A stretch of DNA of 64,000 nt, taken from NCBI GenBank assembly GCA_914767715.1, contig OU612067.1, positions 22,542,162-22,606,161 of the forward strand. The letters run 5' to 3'. The notes below the pieces were generated by a model that ran no database searches, was not told where the DNA came from, and saw only the letters and a program-made list of their open reading frames with translations. This DNA comes from Membranipora membranacea (Eukaryota; Bryozoa; Gymnolaemata; Cheilostomatida; Membraniporidae). How positions within the stretch are numbered: the first letter of the stretch is position 1; every line of letters starts with the position of its first letter. Made by a program: the position numbers and the translations under genes. Positions 1 through 12,425 of this stretch are shown piece by piece.

Positions 1-237
1 TTATCCTTCAGCGAAACACAACAACCTCATCAGTGTGAAAATTTAATTCCTGTAAAATACTTACCTACAGTTTTTTCAGGGTGGGCAGTATAGAGGTATA
101 TAAACAAGAGTTGTCAGGCTTTATGTTTGATTGAAACAGGGTACCGACATTTTACTAGTTTTTTAGGAAAAAAATTGAGATCATCAGAAGGCCAGCTGTG
201 TTTTAAGTGAGGTTTTAGTTTCACCTTTACCATGAAT

Positions 238-315
238 CTGGGGGGTCTTTCAACTAAAAAAACAACCAAAATCGCAATCAGGTCTCTCACTCAGTGAGTG
301 AGTGAGTGAGACCTG
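238..315. repeat. Partial copy of a MITE with a GGGGGTCTTTCAA end
   Basis: The stretch starts GGGGGGTCTTTCAACTAAAA and continues through AAAATCGCAAT to CACTCAGTGAGTGAG. The same words occur, reverse-complemented, at the right end of the complete element at 41369-41610. Only about 75 bp of one end is kept here. It lies in the intron before the first visible bleomycin hydrolase exon. Confidence 0.55.
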
Positions 316-561
316 CTTTAATTTTATTTTAACGTGAATAACTGAATTTAATTTAGTATCATTGATGGTTTGTTGAGCGTAAGGCCTCTAGCCAGTATTT
401 TACCTGCACCTTGAACATTTATAGCTTCAGGTGAAATGCCGGCTGTAAAAAATTTCTCATATACATATCATACTATTTATACATGGTCTTCTTTGCTTTA
501 CCCATCAGCTTTTATTTGACCGACTGGAAATATACTTGATGAAATACTCTTTTTATTTCAG

Positions 562-3500
562 ATGTTCAACCTGATCAGCACATGTTTAGGCTCACCACCA
601 GCGATGGCCAAGCTAGAATACTATGATAAGGAGAAGAACTACCACAAGATGGGCCCGATGTCTCCCCAAGACTTCTACAAGAAGCTAGTCAAACCTCTGT
701 TTGATCTCGAGAAACAGGTAACTTTTAGTCTTTCTCCCCCCAGACCCCCAGCCAGGGAACTGGTAACCGTTAATTAACTGTTGATGTTTCGTGGATGTAA
801 GATGGTTTTATATGACGTTTCATAGCTTAGTGCTGTCCCAGCCCGATAGGCTACCACTTCTAACTACTTTTACGAACAGTAATGGTTGATGAAGTAAGTT
901 GTTCATTATTGTGCCATGTCACCGACAAAGAAAATATATTTATTCTTTACCTATGTGGAAAAAATCAGTAAGCAAAATCTTACTGTTCTTACTAGTTCTC
1001 TAAAGTGCATAGAAGTGGTAGCTTAGTGGGCTGGTACTGCACTAGGTTTTAAAACCTTGTAGATGAGAAAGGGGGCACTTTCTAACACTACATAGAATTA
1101 ATACCCAGTGGTGTTATGATGTTTTTCAGTCTCAAAACTCCCTCTTGAGACTTGGGTTTTATATTTCAGTAGTATATAGTTTCCAATCTGATTTATGACT
1201 TTTATAGATCTTGAGTTCTCAGTAACCGATATAGCTAGTCAATCTTTCTCTAGGTATCATTAACTATATAAAAGAGGAGTTTTCTAGTTATTCCCCCATT
1301 CTCTCAATCTGAAATCAAAGTCTTCTTTCAAGTGATTTTACATTGTGCAATGTAAGAGATGACTGGGCACATGATGGCCCTACTTTCATTGTAATTCGAT
1401 GAAGCCAACAAAGTGACTGTGGTTGATTCTGATCAGCACTTGATACTGTGCGGGTACAAATGAATCTAGCACAAGTTGGCATGGACATCCTAGACAACAG
1501 CCCAAATTCATAGATGTTATGGTATGATCTTGCAAAATCGGAGACGTCGCGGAAATTCTGCGGTGCGTCTAGCCTGACTTGATTTGAATTATATTGATAT
1601 ATATTTTATTATAAGCGAGCGTCACCCACCCCCATAGAGGTATTTATAACTGCTGCAGGTCGCGAACCAAAGACAGAAGTTGACCTTTTGATGACATAGC
1701 AGGACTGGTGTTGAATAATAATGGGAATTTTTTTTATGGTAAAATATTCTTCAGTAAACTATCACTGCCATTGTATTGCCAATGATCTCTGCTAAATTTT
1801 AAACCATGAATGAATAATGTACATAATATTTTTCATTGTCAATGCAACTCCCACACAAATATTTTGTTGATACCAGTTGACTTCAAAACGATTATCCTGA
1901 TTATTCTTCAATGTCAGAACAAGATCGTAGGCATAATAAGCATAATATACCCATCAGTATGCCTTACTAGCTTATTCAACTGTTTTAATGGTTAAACTTT
2001 GAAACCATTTTATTTGTCTAGAATGGAAACTATCCCCCCCCCCCCGGGCCGGAGTTTCTTCTGGTTATAACATTATTTACCTGATAACATTATTTACCTG
2101 ATAAAATTATTTACAAAATATTTTATACATATTTTTCAATGTTATTGGATGGAAATTACTTTAGTAATTAGAAATTTTCAATCAATCACCCATAGTGCTT
2201 GATAAGTTACTCTCTCATTGTTTTAAATCTAATTCAAGGTCTGTGGTTGAACCCACACAGACAGACTGGAGATTGACTGTTAATTTATTGCCACCTCAAA
2301 TCTGCTGAGATAAACACAGATAATAATTAAATTTCTGTCCCTTCTAGGTTGTTCTGACCAACGATCCCCGAGAGACGAGTCTATATAACAGAACATACAC
2401 AGTGGCCTATCTGAACAACATGGACAACTGCAGACCTGTCACCTATCTCAATATGCCCATAGACGAACTTAAAAAATACGCCAAACTCTCTATACAAGAC
2501 AATAAGGTGAGTGCTTCTCCTATGAGCTTATTATCACATAGTAAGGATGATTACTCTTACTCTCACCTTTACTATGTGATACTATGTTGTTGAGCCTACC
2601 ATTGTAGTCTCAAGCGCCGAAGACTTTGTGATATTGATGTTCACTATTACTGTGAAGAGTAAAGTATTTGCAGGAGGGAAAGTTGCTTGATGTAGCTAAC
2701 TTTAATTCTAGCTAACATTTACTCACCCTCTTCATAAATACTGTCACCACAGTTAGTGCTAGCTAACATTAAGCCCCCCATAACTAGCTAGCAAGCTAAC
2801 ATTTGTTCCTCTAGGGTGAATGTATCTTGAACATTTCTCAGCCATATCTGGGAATGATTTTGTATACAAGAATTACGACTGGATCAATTTTGTTTTCATG
2901 AAAAAGTTAATTTCCGAAGTGCTGAAAGTTCACACCAATATCTGCAGCACTAACCTCGCAGAGGTGATACAACTCATAATATCAGGTTAAATCCCATTGT
3001 TTCAAATGGCATAAATTTAGATCCATGTGAAATCTGCTATTCTGCCATGTCATCTTAGTCTAAGGATAAATCATCAAACAAAATAGTAATCCATTATCCC
3101 ATATCACTCCCACCGATTCCGATTAATCTATAGCTTATAGTGCAATTTTCTATGAAAAACTCAAAAACAGAATTACATTCACAATAACATCCTCGACAGC
3201 CACAAACTGATACACAAAATCCGGGATCTATTTTGATGACAGGAGTAAATTTGTGTACTTCTACGAAAATTGAACTATTCACAGCAAGATGATATCACTA
3301 TTTAGGCCAGGCTTGATATAGTGAGATTTATTAGCCTCATTACTTGATCCCTACCTTCGCTAGTGAAAATTTATGCTAGCTTGCATTAAGTCATCCCAAA
3401 CTACACAGAGTAACCTAGCTTCTATAGTAGGAGTAGATTAGTGTACTTTTACATAAAACTTTCCACTACTTTCAATCAAATATAGGCTACATGAAGGAAA

Positions 3501-6218
3501 AACGTCATTTGGAGCTAAATTTGTCCCAAATGTTTTTTGCATTCTGTCCCAAATTGATGAACAAGTGTTTTGCAAGTTCAGGATATCCATTTCAATAGAG
3601 ACCAAAATATAAGGGATTTTTCTTGGCCTTTTTCATTATTTGTACTTTTGTGGACCATTTAGATGCAGAGATGATGCAACATTTATAAATAAGTACCTCT
3701 ACGCAAATTGACATTTCATAATAACAAAATCACATACCTAATGTTCTCAGCTGGGTGTCATTCACTAGAAAAGAGTTTTCAATGTTGCAGATTCTGAATC
3801 AAAAAAAATGTTTATCTTATTATAAGCGGTTTTCAAGACAACCCTCTTTTCAGCACGTTCTTCCTATGCGGCGGGGGTTAAAAGTACCAAACTGGAGAGA
3901 GGACAACTCCAGACGGAGGCCTAAATCAGAGCTCAGAAAACTGTCTATTCACCTCAAAGCAGCTCAGTTTCTTTTGTCTTGTTGCATTCTCTTGGTGGTA
4001 TAACCAGGAATCTAACTGTTAATTTTTTTTTGGTTCAGAGTTGTGCCCCCTCTATAGAAATGTCTATGAAAAAGATAATTCCCAATTTACTACCACAGAC
4101 CTCTCTGATGTCTAACATGGATCGCCGTTATTTCTCCCTCACTTACATGATGATATATTTTAGACTTTGTTTATCTTTTGATCACCAGTCATTCCTCTTG
4201 TTTTATTACAGTCAGTATGGTTCGGATGTGACGTAGGGAAGGATTTCTCTTCAAGGCTCGGACCAATGGCTGCAGATCAGTAAGCTATTACATAGATTAG
4301 ATATTTTTGGGACTAATGAAAGCATTTTGTAAAAAAAATCTGGGATTGTGGACTTTGGTAATGAGTATCTCAGAGTGCAATTCTCTGGAATACCCAATGA
4401 TTTACAACATGAACCTGATCTTCCTTGGTAATCAAGATTGCTGTTGCATTGTGGGAAATCTGTGGTTGATGCTTTGAGATGTTGCTAATATATCTGAGTA
4501 ATATGGGATATGCTAGCTTTCCTACATAAGCTGTCTACCTAACAAAAAATAGGAACGTTTAGGTGTGATTTCAAAACAAAGGGCCGTACAAACCCTGATA
4601 CTCCTGAAACCTGTTATCATTAGTACGGGATCTGATTTCTGCTTTCTCCGTGTTTTACAGATTTGATTACAAAAAGGTACTTGGAGTCGATATGAAAGCT
4701 TGTGACAAAGCGACCAGGCTCCTGTACAAGGAGACCGAGATGACACATGCCATGGTATTAACTGGTGCAAACGTAGAGGTGCGTAAATATGTGACAAATC
4801 AACAGGTCTACCCGTTTAAACTTATCAAGCAATGCAAATAATGTCAAAACAAAGTCATTGTCACTTTTGTCTTAGCTGTTTTAATGTTAGGGATCAAATG
4901 ATTTTAAGAAAAAGAAATGAAGCTTCCCAAACATCAGCTAAAGGCCGTCTCAATTATCTACACAGCTCCAATAGTAATGTTCCCTGTTGTAGAACAAGGT
5001 TGATCCGATTTTCCTGCATTCCAGTTGCTCCCCTCCCACTGACCCCCTCCCACGTGACGAGTGGACGGAAGCGTTTCTGAATAAAGGCAAATGGGCCAAA
5101 CTTCTTCTACCCTGGTCTTACCTCTTGAGAGATCAGCTACAGTGTTTGGCTGCACACCTTTCTGTAACCACTCCATTAGACCCTGATAGTCTTACTGATA
5201 ATTAATTTTAGGAGGATGGCTCTGTGAGTAAGTGGAGAGTAGAGAACTCCTGGGGAGAAAGTAACAAAAATGGTAAAGGTCAGTATTAAAACAATACTTA
5301 TTTTCTTTTGCTTTGTTGTGCAGATTTTATTTACTTGAACTTCTCCATTATTTGCCCTCTTAATAGATGTGGATTGAATAAATACAAAACTAAGGAAGTA
5401 GATAAATGTTTATTTCAGTAACTTCGCATAGTGATATAATTCGAATGTTTTAGTACAGACAAATACTGGAACTGTAGTCGCCAAAATCTATCTGTTGATT
5501 ACGTGTATAGTTTCAGTAATGTCGCCTGTACTGAAAATTTCGAGTAATGTCACTATACCAAGATACTGAAATGATCTTTATCTCATTTCTTGGTTTCATA
5601 TTTATTTAATCTATATCTAATCAGTGGGCAATGAATAGTGACCTGTCAAACTCTGTCATTATATTAGTATATGTATTATTTTAAACTGTGTTGGGATAGC
5701 TGGTTGTAGCATATCAATATCAACCAGTTGCTGAGAAAGTTGCTGATAATGAAATGCTACTACCAGCTATCCCGACACTGTTTGAGCGCTTTTACTATAT
5801 CAGCATATACTGTAAGTTGGATCAAATTTGATTAAAATTGCATGATTTGGGAGTTGCTCTCCCTCCAATTGACAATGTCCAAGAGGAGCTTTATAGAGCC
5901 ATAAAAATATACAACAGAAGGTCAGTGGGACTATGATTAGCCTATATGATAATCGATACCCAACCCCCCCCCCACATGCATACATACGCCTATATATGGG
6001 TCTTAGTCTGCCGTAATGCTTTGCTATCCGAGAATATATGATGTTACTGATGTTATATTGTAGGATATCATGTGCTGACTGATGAATGGTTTAATGAGTA
6101 TCTGTTCCTGGTGGTGATTGATGAGTCTCTTCTCCCGAAGGAGACGCTAGCTCTTCTTGAACAAGAACCCATCATTCTTCCTGCTTGGGACCCTATGGGA
6201 GCTCTCGCCAGAAATTAA
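562..6218 (+). CDS. BLMH: Bleomycin hydrolase, C-terminal 240 residues (5' exons off window)
   Basis: Bleomycin hydrolase is a cytosolic papain-fold (C1B) cysteine aminopeptidase that forms a hexameric ring with inward-facing active sites. Six exons are visible: 562-717, 2348-2506, 4212-4279, 4661-4778, 5212-5278 and 6064-6218. All have AG/GT borders and compatible phases. Family landmarks in order are YYDKEKNYHKMGPMSPQDFY, VWFGCDVGKDF, the catalytic-His segment EMTHAM, the catalytic-Asn segment WRVENSWGE, and the near-invariant tail EPIILPAWDPMGALARN followed by TAA. The C-terminal extension that lies in the active-site cleft in this family is therefore present. The catalytic Cys and the N-terminal half (about 215 residues by comparison with the roughly 455-residue human protein) lie left of base 1. 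Exon 562 opens with ATG, but this is an internal Met directly after a splice acceptor, not the start. Orthology is very secure; only the small exon borders could shift by a few bases. Confidence 0.96.
2069..2112. repeat. Short direct repeat, 17-bp unit
   Basis: AACATTATTTACCTGAT occurs twice back to back, followed by a decayed third unit. It lies in a bleomycin hydrolase intron, just after a run of C residues near 2034. Confidence 0.6.
2705..2812. repeat. Dispersed repeat with GCTAGCTAACATT words (copy 1)
   Basis: CTAGCTAACATTTACTC, then CAGTTAGT, GTGCTAGCTAACATTA and a C-rich run, recur in the same order and orientation at about 21950-22075. The internal words are partly inverted relative to each other, as in a decayed hairpin element. 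It lies in a bleomycin hydrolase intron. Confidence 0.45.
5690..5796. repeat. Degenerate hairpin MITE of the TAGTTAAAG family
   Basis: GTTGGGATAGCTGGTTGTAGC at the left is mirrored by GCTACTACCAGCTATCCCGAC at the right. The inner words ATATCAACC and TAATGAAATGC match the elements at 24260 and 51311. It lies in the last bleomycin hydrolase intron. No clean target duplication is visible. Confidence 0.5.
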
Positions 6219-6341
6219 ACCTCCTCTACAATCTACTTCAATAGCCTGCCTTGTTAGTCCTTTTGTGTTTCTGATTTCTGATGGAATATTGTTAACAAGA
6301 ACAGTTTGATGTAGCTAGGAGGAAAAAGTGTTCTATCGTTT

Positions 6342-6347
6342 AATAAA
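6342..6347 (+). terminator. Polyadenylation signal AATAAA of the bleomycin hydrolase gene
   Basis: A canonical AATAAA hexamer lies 124 bp after the stop codon of the bleomycin hydrolase gene, in a T-rich context. It is the first such hexamer downstream and implies a short 3' UTR. Confidence 0.6.
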
Positions 6348-6359
6348 ATTTCCATTTTG

Positions 6360-7241
6360 TCCTGTTTGCAAATTCACCTGAAATGCTACTAGCAATTGAT
6401 AATTTACTTAATTTTCCTGTTAGTTTTTAAAGCTGTTTGATTTTGTATCTCAGGTAATTACAAAAACAATCAACAAGTTGTTAAAAAAATGTGTAATTTA
6501 GTTTTTTCATGAATTTTAAAAAGCATTTGATTGAGAACGTCTTATTTTTCCCCAGTATTATCGCCATTTTCTGCACTTTCTGTTACCTCTAGATTTTGTC
6601 TCTTATAACTTGTGTCTCAAAGCCAACGCCAAACTGCGCGAAACATGTAATATGCTGAAAATTTTCATCCTATAGGGTATGTACGGCCTAAATAACATTT
6701 TATATTAACAACGTATAAGATAAGAACATCAGGTGAGCCCTCCTGCAGATAGTGGAGCTAGCTACCATGTTAATTGTCCTACACTTCCATATCTAGAGAA
6801 AACTTTGTCTGCATCACGACAATAACTATTATTTTCTGTTTTATCGGTTTTACTTTATCATTTCATCTGTTTCAAAAAACTTGTTGCAGTTTCTTAGCTC
6901 TATCTAGTATCATAAAGGATGATTGCTAATTTGTTTGTGGTTTGTTTTTGTCTTGTTTCTATGGTGTCGCTGTCTTTCTTCTCTGTTTTAATAATTAGTT
7001 TCAACATTTATTTGTACGGCAATAAAAAATATTAATTCATTATCATGATGAATTAATATGGTTTCTCAATATTGTATGACAGTCCATTTATGTTATATAT
7101 ACAAAGTCTAACAATCATAATCAGTAATATGTGTTGCACAAAGGGCCCGTCGGGTTGTGCTGATCATCCATTGACACGAACATTGATTGCTCTTAGCTTC
7201 CTATTCCTGACGCCATTATTACTGCGAGCAGTGATGGTTTT
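6360..7241. other. Intergenic spacer, no gene seen
   Basis: AT-rich DNA between bleomycin hydrolase and the next gene. I see no coding stretch with plausible splice sites. A palindrome, ATTAATTCATNATCATGATG-type, lies near 7031-7058. The last part should hold the promoter of the following gene, but no core motif is convincing. Confidence 0.4.
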
Positions 7242-10200
7242 ATGAGGAGTAGATATTACATATCCGCCCAAGCACCCGAGATGCAGCGACCTGCTTGGTC
7301 GTCCAGGTTAAAGCGTGGAAGTGGTAGAAAGACACAGTCCACTCTCTCAAAGGTTCGTATTAATTTACCTTTTTTTTAACTTTGACCACAAAATGAAATC
7401 TGTCTCAAATTGAGCCGGATTTTTTTTTCTTGCCTGCCTCTATTCTTTGTTTCCTAGATAATTCAAGTAGCCTAGTTGCAACCCCTGCAAATAGCGGCTA
7501 TAAATGCAACTTCGGTCAGAAAATTGGCAGGATAGCAGTTTTCAAGCTGATCACAATTATGATAATGTGTCTTGCATAATATGGCACCATGTTAGGCTAA
7601 TTTTATAAAAAAAAAAGACAGAAAATTTATATGGTCTCCAATCTGACAAATTCTGAACAAGCGTGTCAGATTAAGTGGATGTATCCAAATATACATGGGT
7701 CATTGAATTGAAAACTTGTGTGGTTTATGATATGGTCAATAAAAGTGAACGTAAGAAATCGGATCTATATGAATATCTCTAGTCAGTTTTCAAGAAGGCC
7801 GCAAAGTATATTGTAGCGGCTTATTGTGTAAAATTATGGCGGTACAATACAACCACCGTGATCATCATGAAAAACTCCCACAGAAATAACTGCCAAACAC
7901 TATCCAGCCAATTTTCTAAATCAATGTGAAAAATGAGGAGGGTACTGCTACCGGACTAATGTTAACCGATGCATATCGCTGTACTTCTTTTGTAGTCCTC
8001 AACTCTCTCCATCACTCTAGGAGGTTGTATGAATGGAATCTGTCTGCCACTTGTGCCAAAGCAGCGGACAGAAAATAGGAGAAGTGATGCAACGTCGCTG
8101 CTTCGTCAGGCAGAGAGGCTAGCGCAGCTTAAGCAGGTAAACTCGTAGTGGATACCATATCATACACACAAAGTGATTATGTCATATTAGTACCCACAAA
8201 GTGCCGATGTCATATCAGTACACACAAAGTGCTTATGTCTATTCAGTACACACAAAGTGCCGATGTCATATCAGTACACATAAAGTGCTGAAGTCCTATC
8301 AGTACACACAAAGTGCTAATGTCATATCAGTACACACAATGGTGATATTACTTGTTCACATTCTCACTCTAAACTTAGACAGGACACCATATACAGCTAA
8401 AGTGCGGTAGTCTCTTTGTGCTTGATGTTATGCAAGGGTGTTATCATCGTTTGGCAATCACCATTCAAGGTTTTTTGTTGATAACTAGTATGGGTCGATA
8501 GCACTACTTTATCTTTAAAACACACTCTAGCTCTTAATTATAATATTTTACCATTTACAGCACCAGCCAAACTCTGGAACTAGATGGAGAAGGAATCTGT
8601 TTCTTGAGAAAGGTTCATTATCTTCTCCTGCAAATGCAGAGAACAGCCTTTCAGTCCAACACACGTAAGAGTGCCATTCAAGCTTCCAACTCTTGTCGGC
8701 ATGATGATGAATTTATTATCACGCCAAAATGCTTGACTTTCCTTTTAGCAGTTTCCTGGTGATAGCCTCGTCTGATTATGCACTTGATAATGCAATTATG
8801 CAAGCCTTAATCAGGTTTAATCACTGCTGTGGAATAATATTATACCTCAGTGGATTCAATGTTGAAGTTCAGTAATGTTTTACTTTTTAATTTTCCTCAC
8901 ATTCCATTCCATTCCATTCCATTCCATTTGCTTGATATCAATCAAATGCAGAAGATTGATTGATTTGTTGTAACCTGTTCAGATATTATCATTACCAAAT
9001 AAATGTTCATGGTTCTTGTTTATGAGCTTATATCCGCTTAGCCCCAATTGGTGGGAGGCCGTTAAAGTTCCTAAACGCAAACCAGTGAAGACCTTTAGAA
9101 CTGCTGTCTGCAATGGTCTGAGGAGATTTGATCAAAATAAGGAGCAGTTTTCTCAGCTGTGTCAGAAAGCTGATGAGAGGAGACAATATGCAGAGGAGAA
9201 ATGGTACTATGAGAGAAGACAACTACAGATGTCTGATGAGGATGATAATGATTGGAGCACTGAGGTAAAAGTGTCCAAGTCCTGTAAAGTTAAGTGCCGG
9301 TGTTCACTTTCTAAGTACTATTGTTTTAACCTATACAACACATTCATTTTTGCCATGGTGGTTGACAGAAAAGAATAATAAATAGTACTTGATTTATTTG
9401 TCATCGACAGAGATGATGTGACACAGACAACGGGTGCAGTGCGGATTTCTTTCCCCAGGAAGGTCAACTTGAGTGGTGTTCTACATGTTTACTGTATATA
9501 CTGAAGGCTGTAATGTCTGTAGCATTCTGTCAACAAGCGCTGTTTACCATTCAGGCTCAAATTCGGATGGTCGAGTCCTTCCATCAGTATCATGGGAATG
9601 TAAAACTGGAATTAGGGTGTGAATTTTTTACCTTTTCTTTTCTTTTCTTTTCTTTTCTTTTCTTTAGTTTCAAACCTCAGTATTTTTAACATTCCATTTG
9701 ATAATGCCGTAAAATCCCATTCGGAGCCATTCAAGCCCTGTCACCGTTTACAAGTTCAATAAAATTCAATAGTTAATTTTCTCATATCCATGATACAGGC
9801 CGTAGCCTAACTGTCCAACAACTAGTGGTGATGTAGAAGCACACATAATATTCTACATGGTTTTCTCAAACCCTCGAGATCAATATTAAACATTATCTTC
9901 TTTAGATCTTAATGTGTGACAGCGATGACCAACACTTTGATTATCGAACTGTGCATCGAGAATCTGCCTCAACTTACACAAGTCCACTAATCCGGCATAA
10001 TGGTAGGGTTTGCTGTTCTCTGATCATCAATAACAACTTACTTTAATTACATTGATATGTTATGATTTATATAATTAAAAAGCTCAGGGGAGACAACCCA
10101 TTAATAGCATAGAGATAATCTTTCCTGATGTAGTTTCACACATTTAATGACATTGTTATACTAGTGAAGTGAAGTTTATTATTAGATCTCAAATTGTCAT

Positions 10201-12425
10201 GTGATGATGAAAAAGGATAATGGAGTGAAATTTTTGTCCGAGTTCTGCATGAAAATCTCACAATCTTTCAAGGTCAAAGGTGGTCTGGGACTGGTGTCAA
10301 CAGTATGTATGAGGAAGGTTTTAACCAATCAGAGGCCATATCCATGGATGAGTTGGCAGGAAAATCCGCAGCTGAGGGTGAACTGTTAATGATGTCTAAC
10401 TCCATTTGCGGATGTGTGAACCCGATAGTTCACATAACGAAATCATGCAGGTTTGAATAACTGGTTAAATGCTGACAGTACTAACCTTTTTAATCTAGTT
10501 TTTTCAATGTGTTACCAATACAATAATGCTAAAAGTATTACATCAAATACTGAGCCCATTCTCCCCTGTTCTCTGTCCTATTGTTAGAGACACAGATGTC
10601 CTTAGATTTCAACTTTGCACAAAAATTATCACACCGATCAAAGCCAGTTCCTTCACCTCGCTGATCCTAAATAAAGGAGCATCATATTAATAACTGTTGT
10701 TTTCATGGCAGTTTGTGGTGGATTTTAGAATAAATAAGCTACTTCTTTTGCTGTTTAATTAGCCTTTTTTACTCAATCCATTTTCTACCGATTTTAGATT
10801 CTGTCTCAAGTCCTTCCAGCACAGACCAGGATGCCCGTCTGGTATAGACTTTGAGTGGCCTCGTTGTACTCTTTGTTACGGAATATGTGATTGGCTACAT
10901 CAACCTTCTGAAGAAGACCAGAAGAGTAAACTGCACACATGCCAGCACAATGGTAGTGAACAGGATGAGTTTCCTGCTGATGCCGCACACAGTCTAGACA
11001 GGGCTAGCTTAACATCCACTGTGTATAGCTGTCTTGAGGAAGACGATAACTTTACTAAGAGGTCAGTGGAAGCAGTGTTAACACACCTCGATTACATAGC
11101 ATTTACGCTAGCCTGTCTTGACAAGCTTTGTACGATGGGTTGCCGGTGTTCCCCCACAACAAAGCTTGTCAGGACAGGCTAAATTTAAGCCCTCTATCCC
11201 TTTTTTCCAATCTCACATAGTTTTCCACAAACTGTTTTGGTTCACTTTCAGTTGAATATATATAGATCAACTTGACTTGTCCTGTTTCATAAAAAGCTAA
11301 TTTCTGTGAATTCCCATTTTAACAACCTCCTTTTGGTTTATTGTGATTCAGTAAAACTCCGCAAACTTTTCATCACCTCAAATAAAACCGCTGAAATATA
11401 TTTTTTACTGTACAATATTTATTCAGTTACGGGAGAGTACCATTTGGTACACCTCACAGATCTACCACCACCCCTCTATTAAGACAGCGGAGTACCTCAA
11501 AGACTGCTGTCAGTTTAGATGAGTTGCTTCAACAGAGTTATGACGCTGATACCGAAGATTGTGAGGAGTCAGAGGGACCAGCTGAAGAAGAGGACAGCAA
11601 GAATCAACAGGTAGTAAAACTTGTCTGCCTTGCAGAACCTTGCCACTTTCATATTGCTGATAAATTTTTACCATTGATTTTTACCACTGTTTAAACATAT
11701 TGAAACATACACCAGTTTATAGATTAATTATATAGCTGTTGCAAGTAGTGTGCTTGTCTGGAAGTCACCTGACCTGGGGCTTATCCTGTTTCTACTGGTT
11801 TGTGAAGTTGTAAGTCAGGCAGCATAATGTTAACTGCTGACTGTTGAATAGAGGAACTATTTTCACATTTTTTCCTACCCTGACTGGATGCCATGGAAGG
11901 CCTGAAATGAGCGAATAGTGATACCTCAGTCAAAACCTCCATGCCCAATTTTAGCTCAATCTCAGGCTATCCATGCCCGACAGGGTCAGATTACTACCAT
12001 CGATCATTACGCTTTTTAAAGTGCTCTAACAAAAACTGATTGAAATTATTTCATAAAAAATGATTGATTGTTGTGTTTTACAGGTACAAAATGTTTTGGA
12101 AAACGAACTCGTTTCATCAAAGCCAGTGGATTTGGGGAAATGCATAACCCCACCTTCCCAACATACAGATTGGACAAAGGTCCACAGGCAAGCTTACATC
12201 ACTGCTCTGGCCACTAGCAAAGCCAGGAAACTTATAAAACAACTGAAGAAGGGAAAAGATGTTTGTGAGCTGTTCGACAATATGCTCACGCCAAGCTTCA
12301 AATACTCATATTTCTCAAAAGGGGACGGTGAAGGAAGAAAGACTGGGAGTAAGAACAGTAAAAACTTAGTAAGGGGGCGTGATGTTTACAAATATTACCC
12401 GTCTAAATCTAAAGCAAAGGTTTGA
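7242..12425 (+). CDS. Unrecognised 547-aa protein with a Cys-rich, probably zinc-binding centre
   Basis: I do not recognise this gene. Nine exons join in frame: 7242-7352, 7996-8136, 8561-8664, 9042-9264, 9906-10002, 10273-10450, 10798-11061, 11427-11610 and 12084-12425. The N-terminus is basic (WSSRLKRGSGRKTQ). Exon 4 encodes an unusual block, PNWWEAVKVPKRKPVKTF, then a charged helical stretch (FDQNKEQFSQLCQKADERRQ) and an acidic patch (SDEDDNDW). Residues about 271-319 contain Cys at 271, 273, 284, 287, 297, 308, 311 and 315, including two CxxC knuckles (C284/C287 and C308/C311), which suggests a zinc ribbon or treble clef. An acidic region (EDCEESEGPAEEED) and a basic C-terminus (KARKLIKQLKKGK, SKSKAK) follow. 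The composition suggests an intracellular protein, perhaps nuclear or cytoskeletal; this is inference. Weakest points are the donors GTTCGT (7353) and GTTTGA (10451). Met at 7281 is an alternative start. Confidence 0.68.
8166..8338. repeat. Minisatellite, about six units of 28 bp
   Basis: The unit is close to CACAAAGTGCYGATGTCATATCAGTACA, with single-base differences between copies. The array starts about 30 bp after the donor of exon 2 of the 547-aa protein gene and lies entirely inside its intron. Confidence 0.85.
8899..8927. repeat. ATTCC pentamer microsatellite
   Basis: Five perfect tandem ATTCC units in an intron of the 547-aa protein gene. Confidence 0.8.
9634..9665. repeat. TTTTC pentamer microsatellite
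   Basis: Six tandem TTTTC units in an intron of the 547-aa protein gene. Confidence 0.8.
11109..11181. mobile_element. Palindromic MITE, TAGCCTGTC family (copy 1)
   Basis: TAGCCTGTCTTGACAAGC at the left is mirrored by GCTTGTCAGGACAGGCTA at the right, around a short G/C-rich loop. The flanks CATTTACGC and AATTTAAGC agree at 7 of 9 bases, consistent with an aged 9-bp target duplication. It sits in an intron of the 547-aa protein gene. Confidence 0.75.

Noticed and set aside
3755-4003. 82-codon frame with basic composition
   Set aside because: Lies inside a bleomycin hydrolase intron, has no acceptor or donor in phase and does not belong to the family sequence.
10798-10850. Alternative frame DSVSSPSSTDQDARLV in exon 7 of the 547-aa protein gene
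   Set aside because: It looks protein-like, but meets TAG at once. The other frame stays open for 264 nt, matches the phases of both neighbours and completes the CxxC motif.
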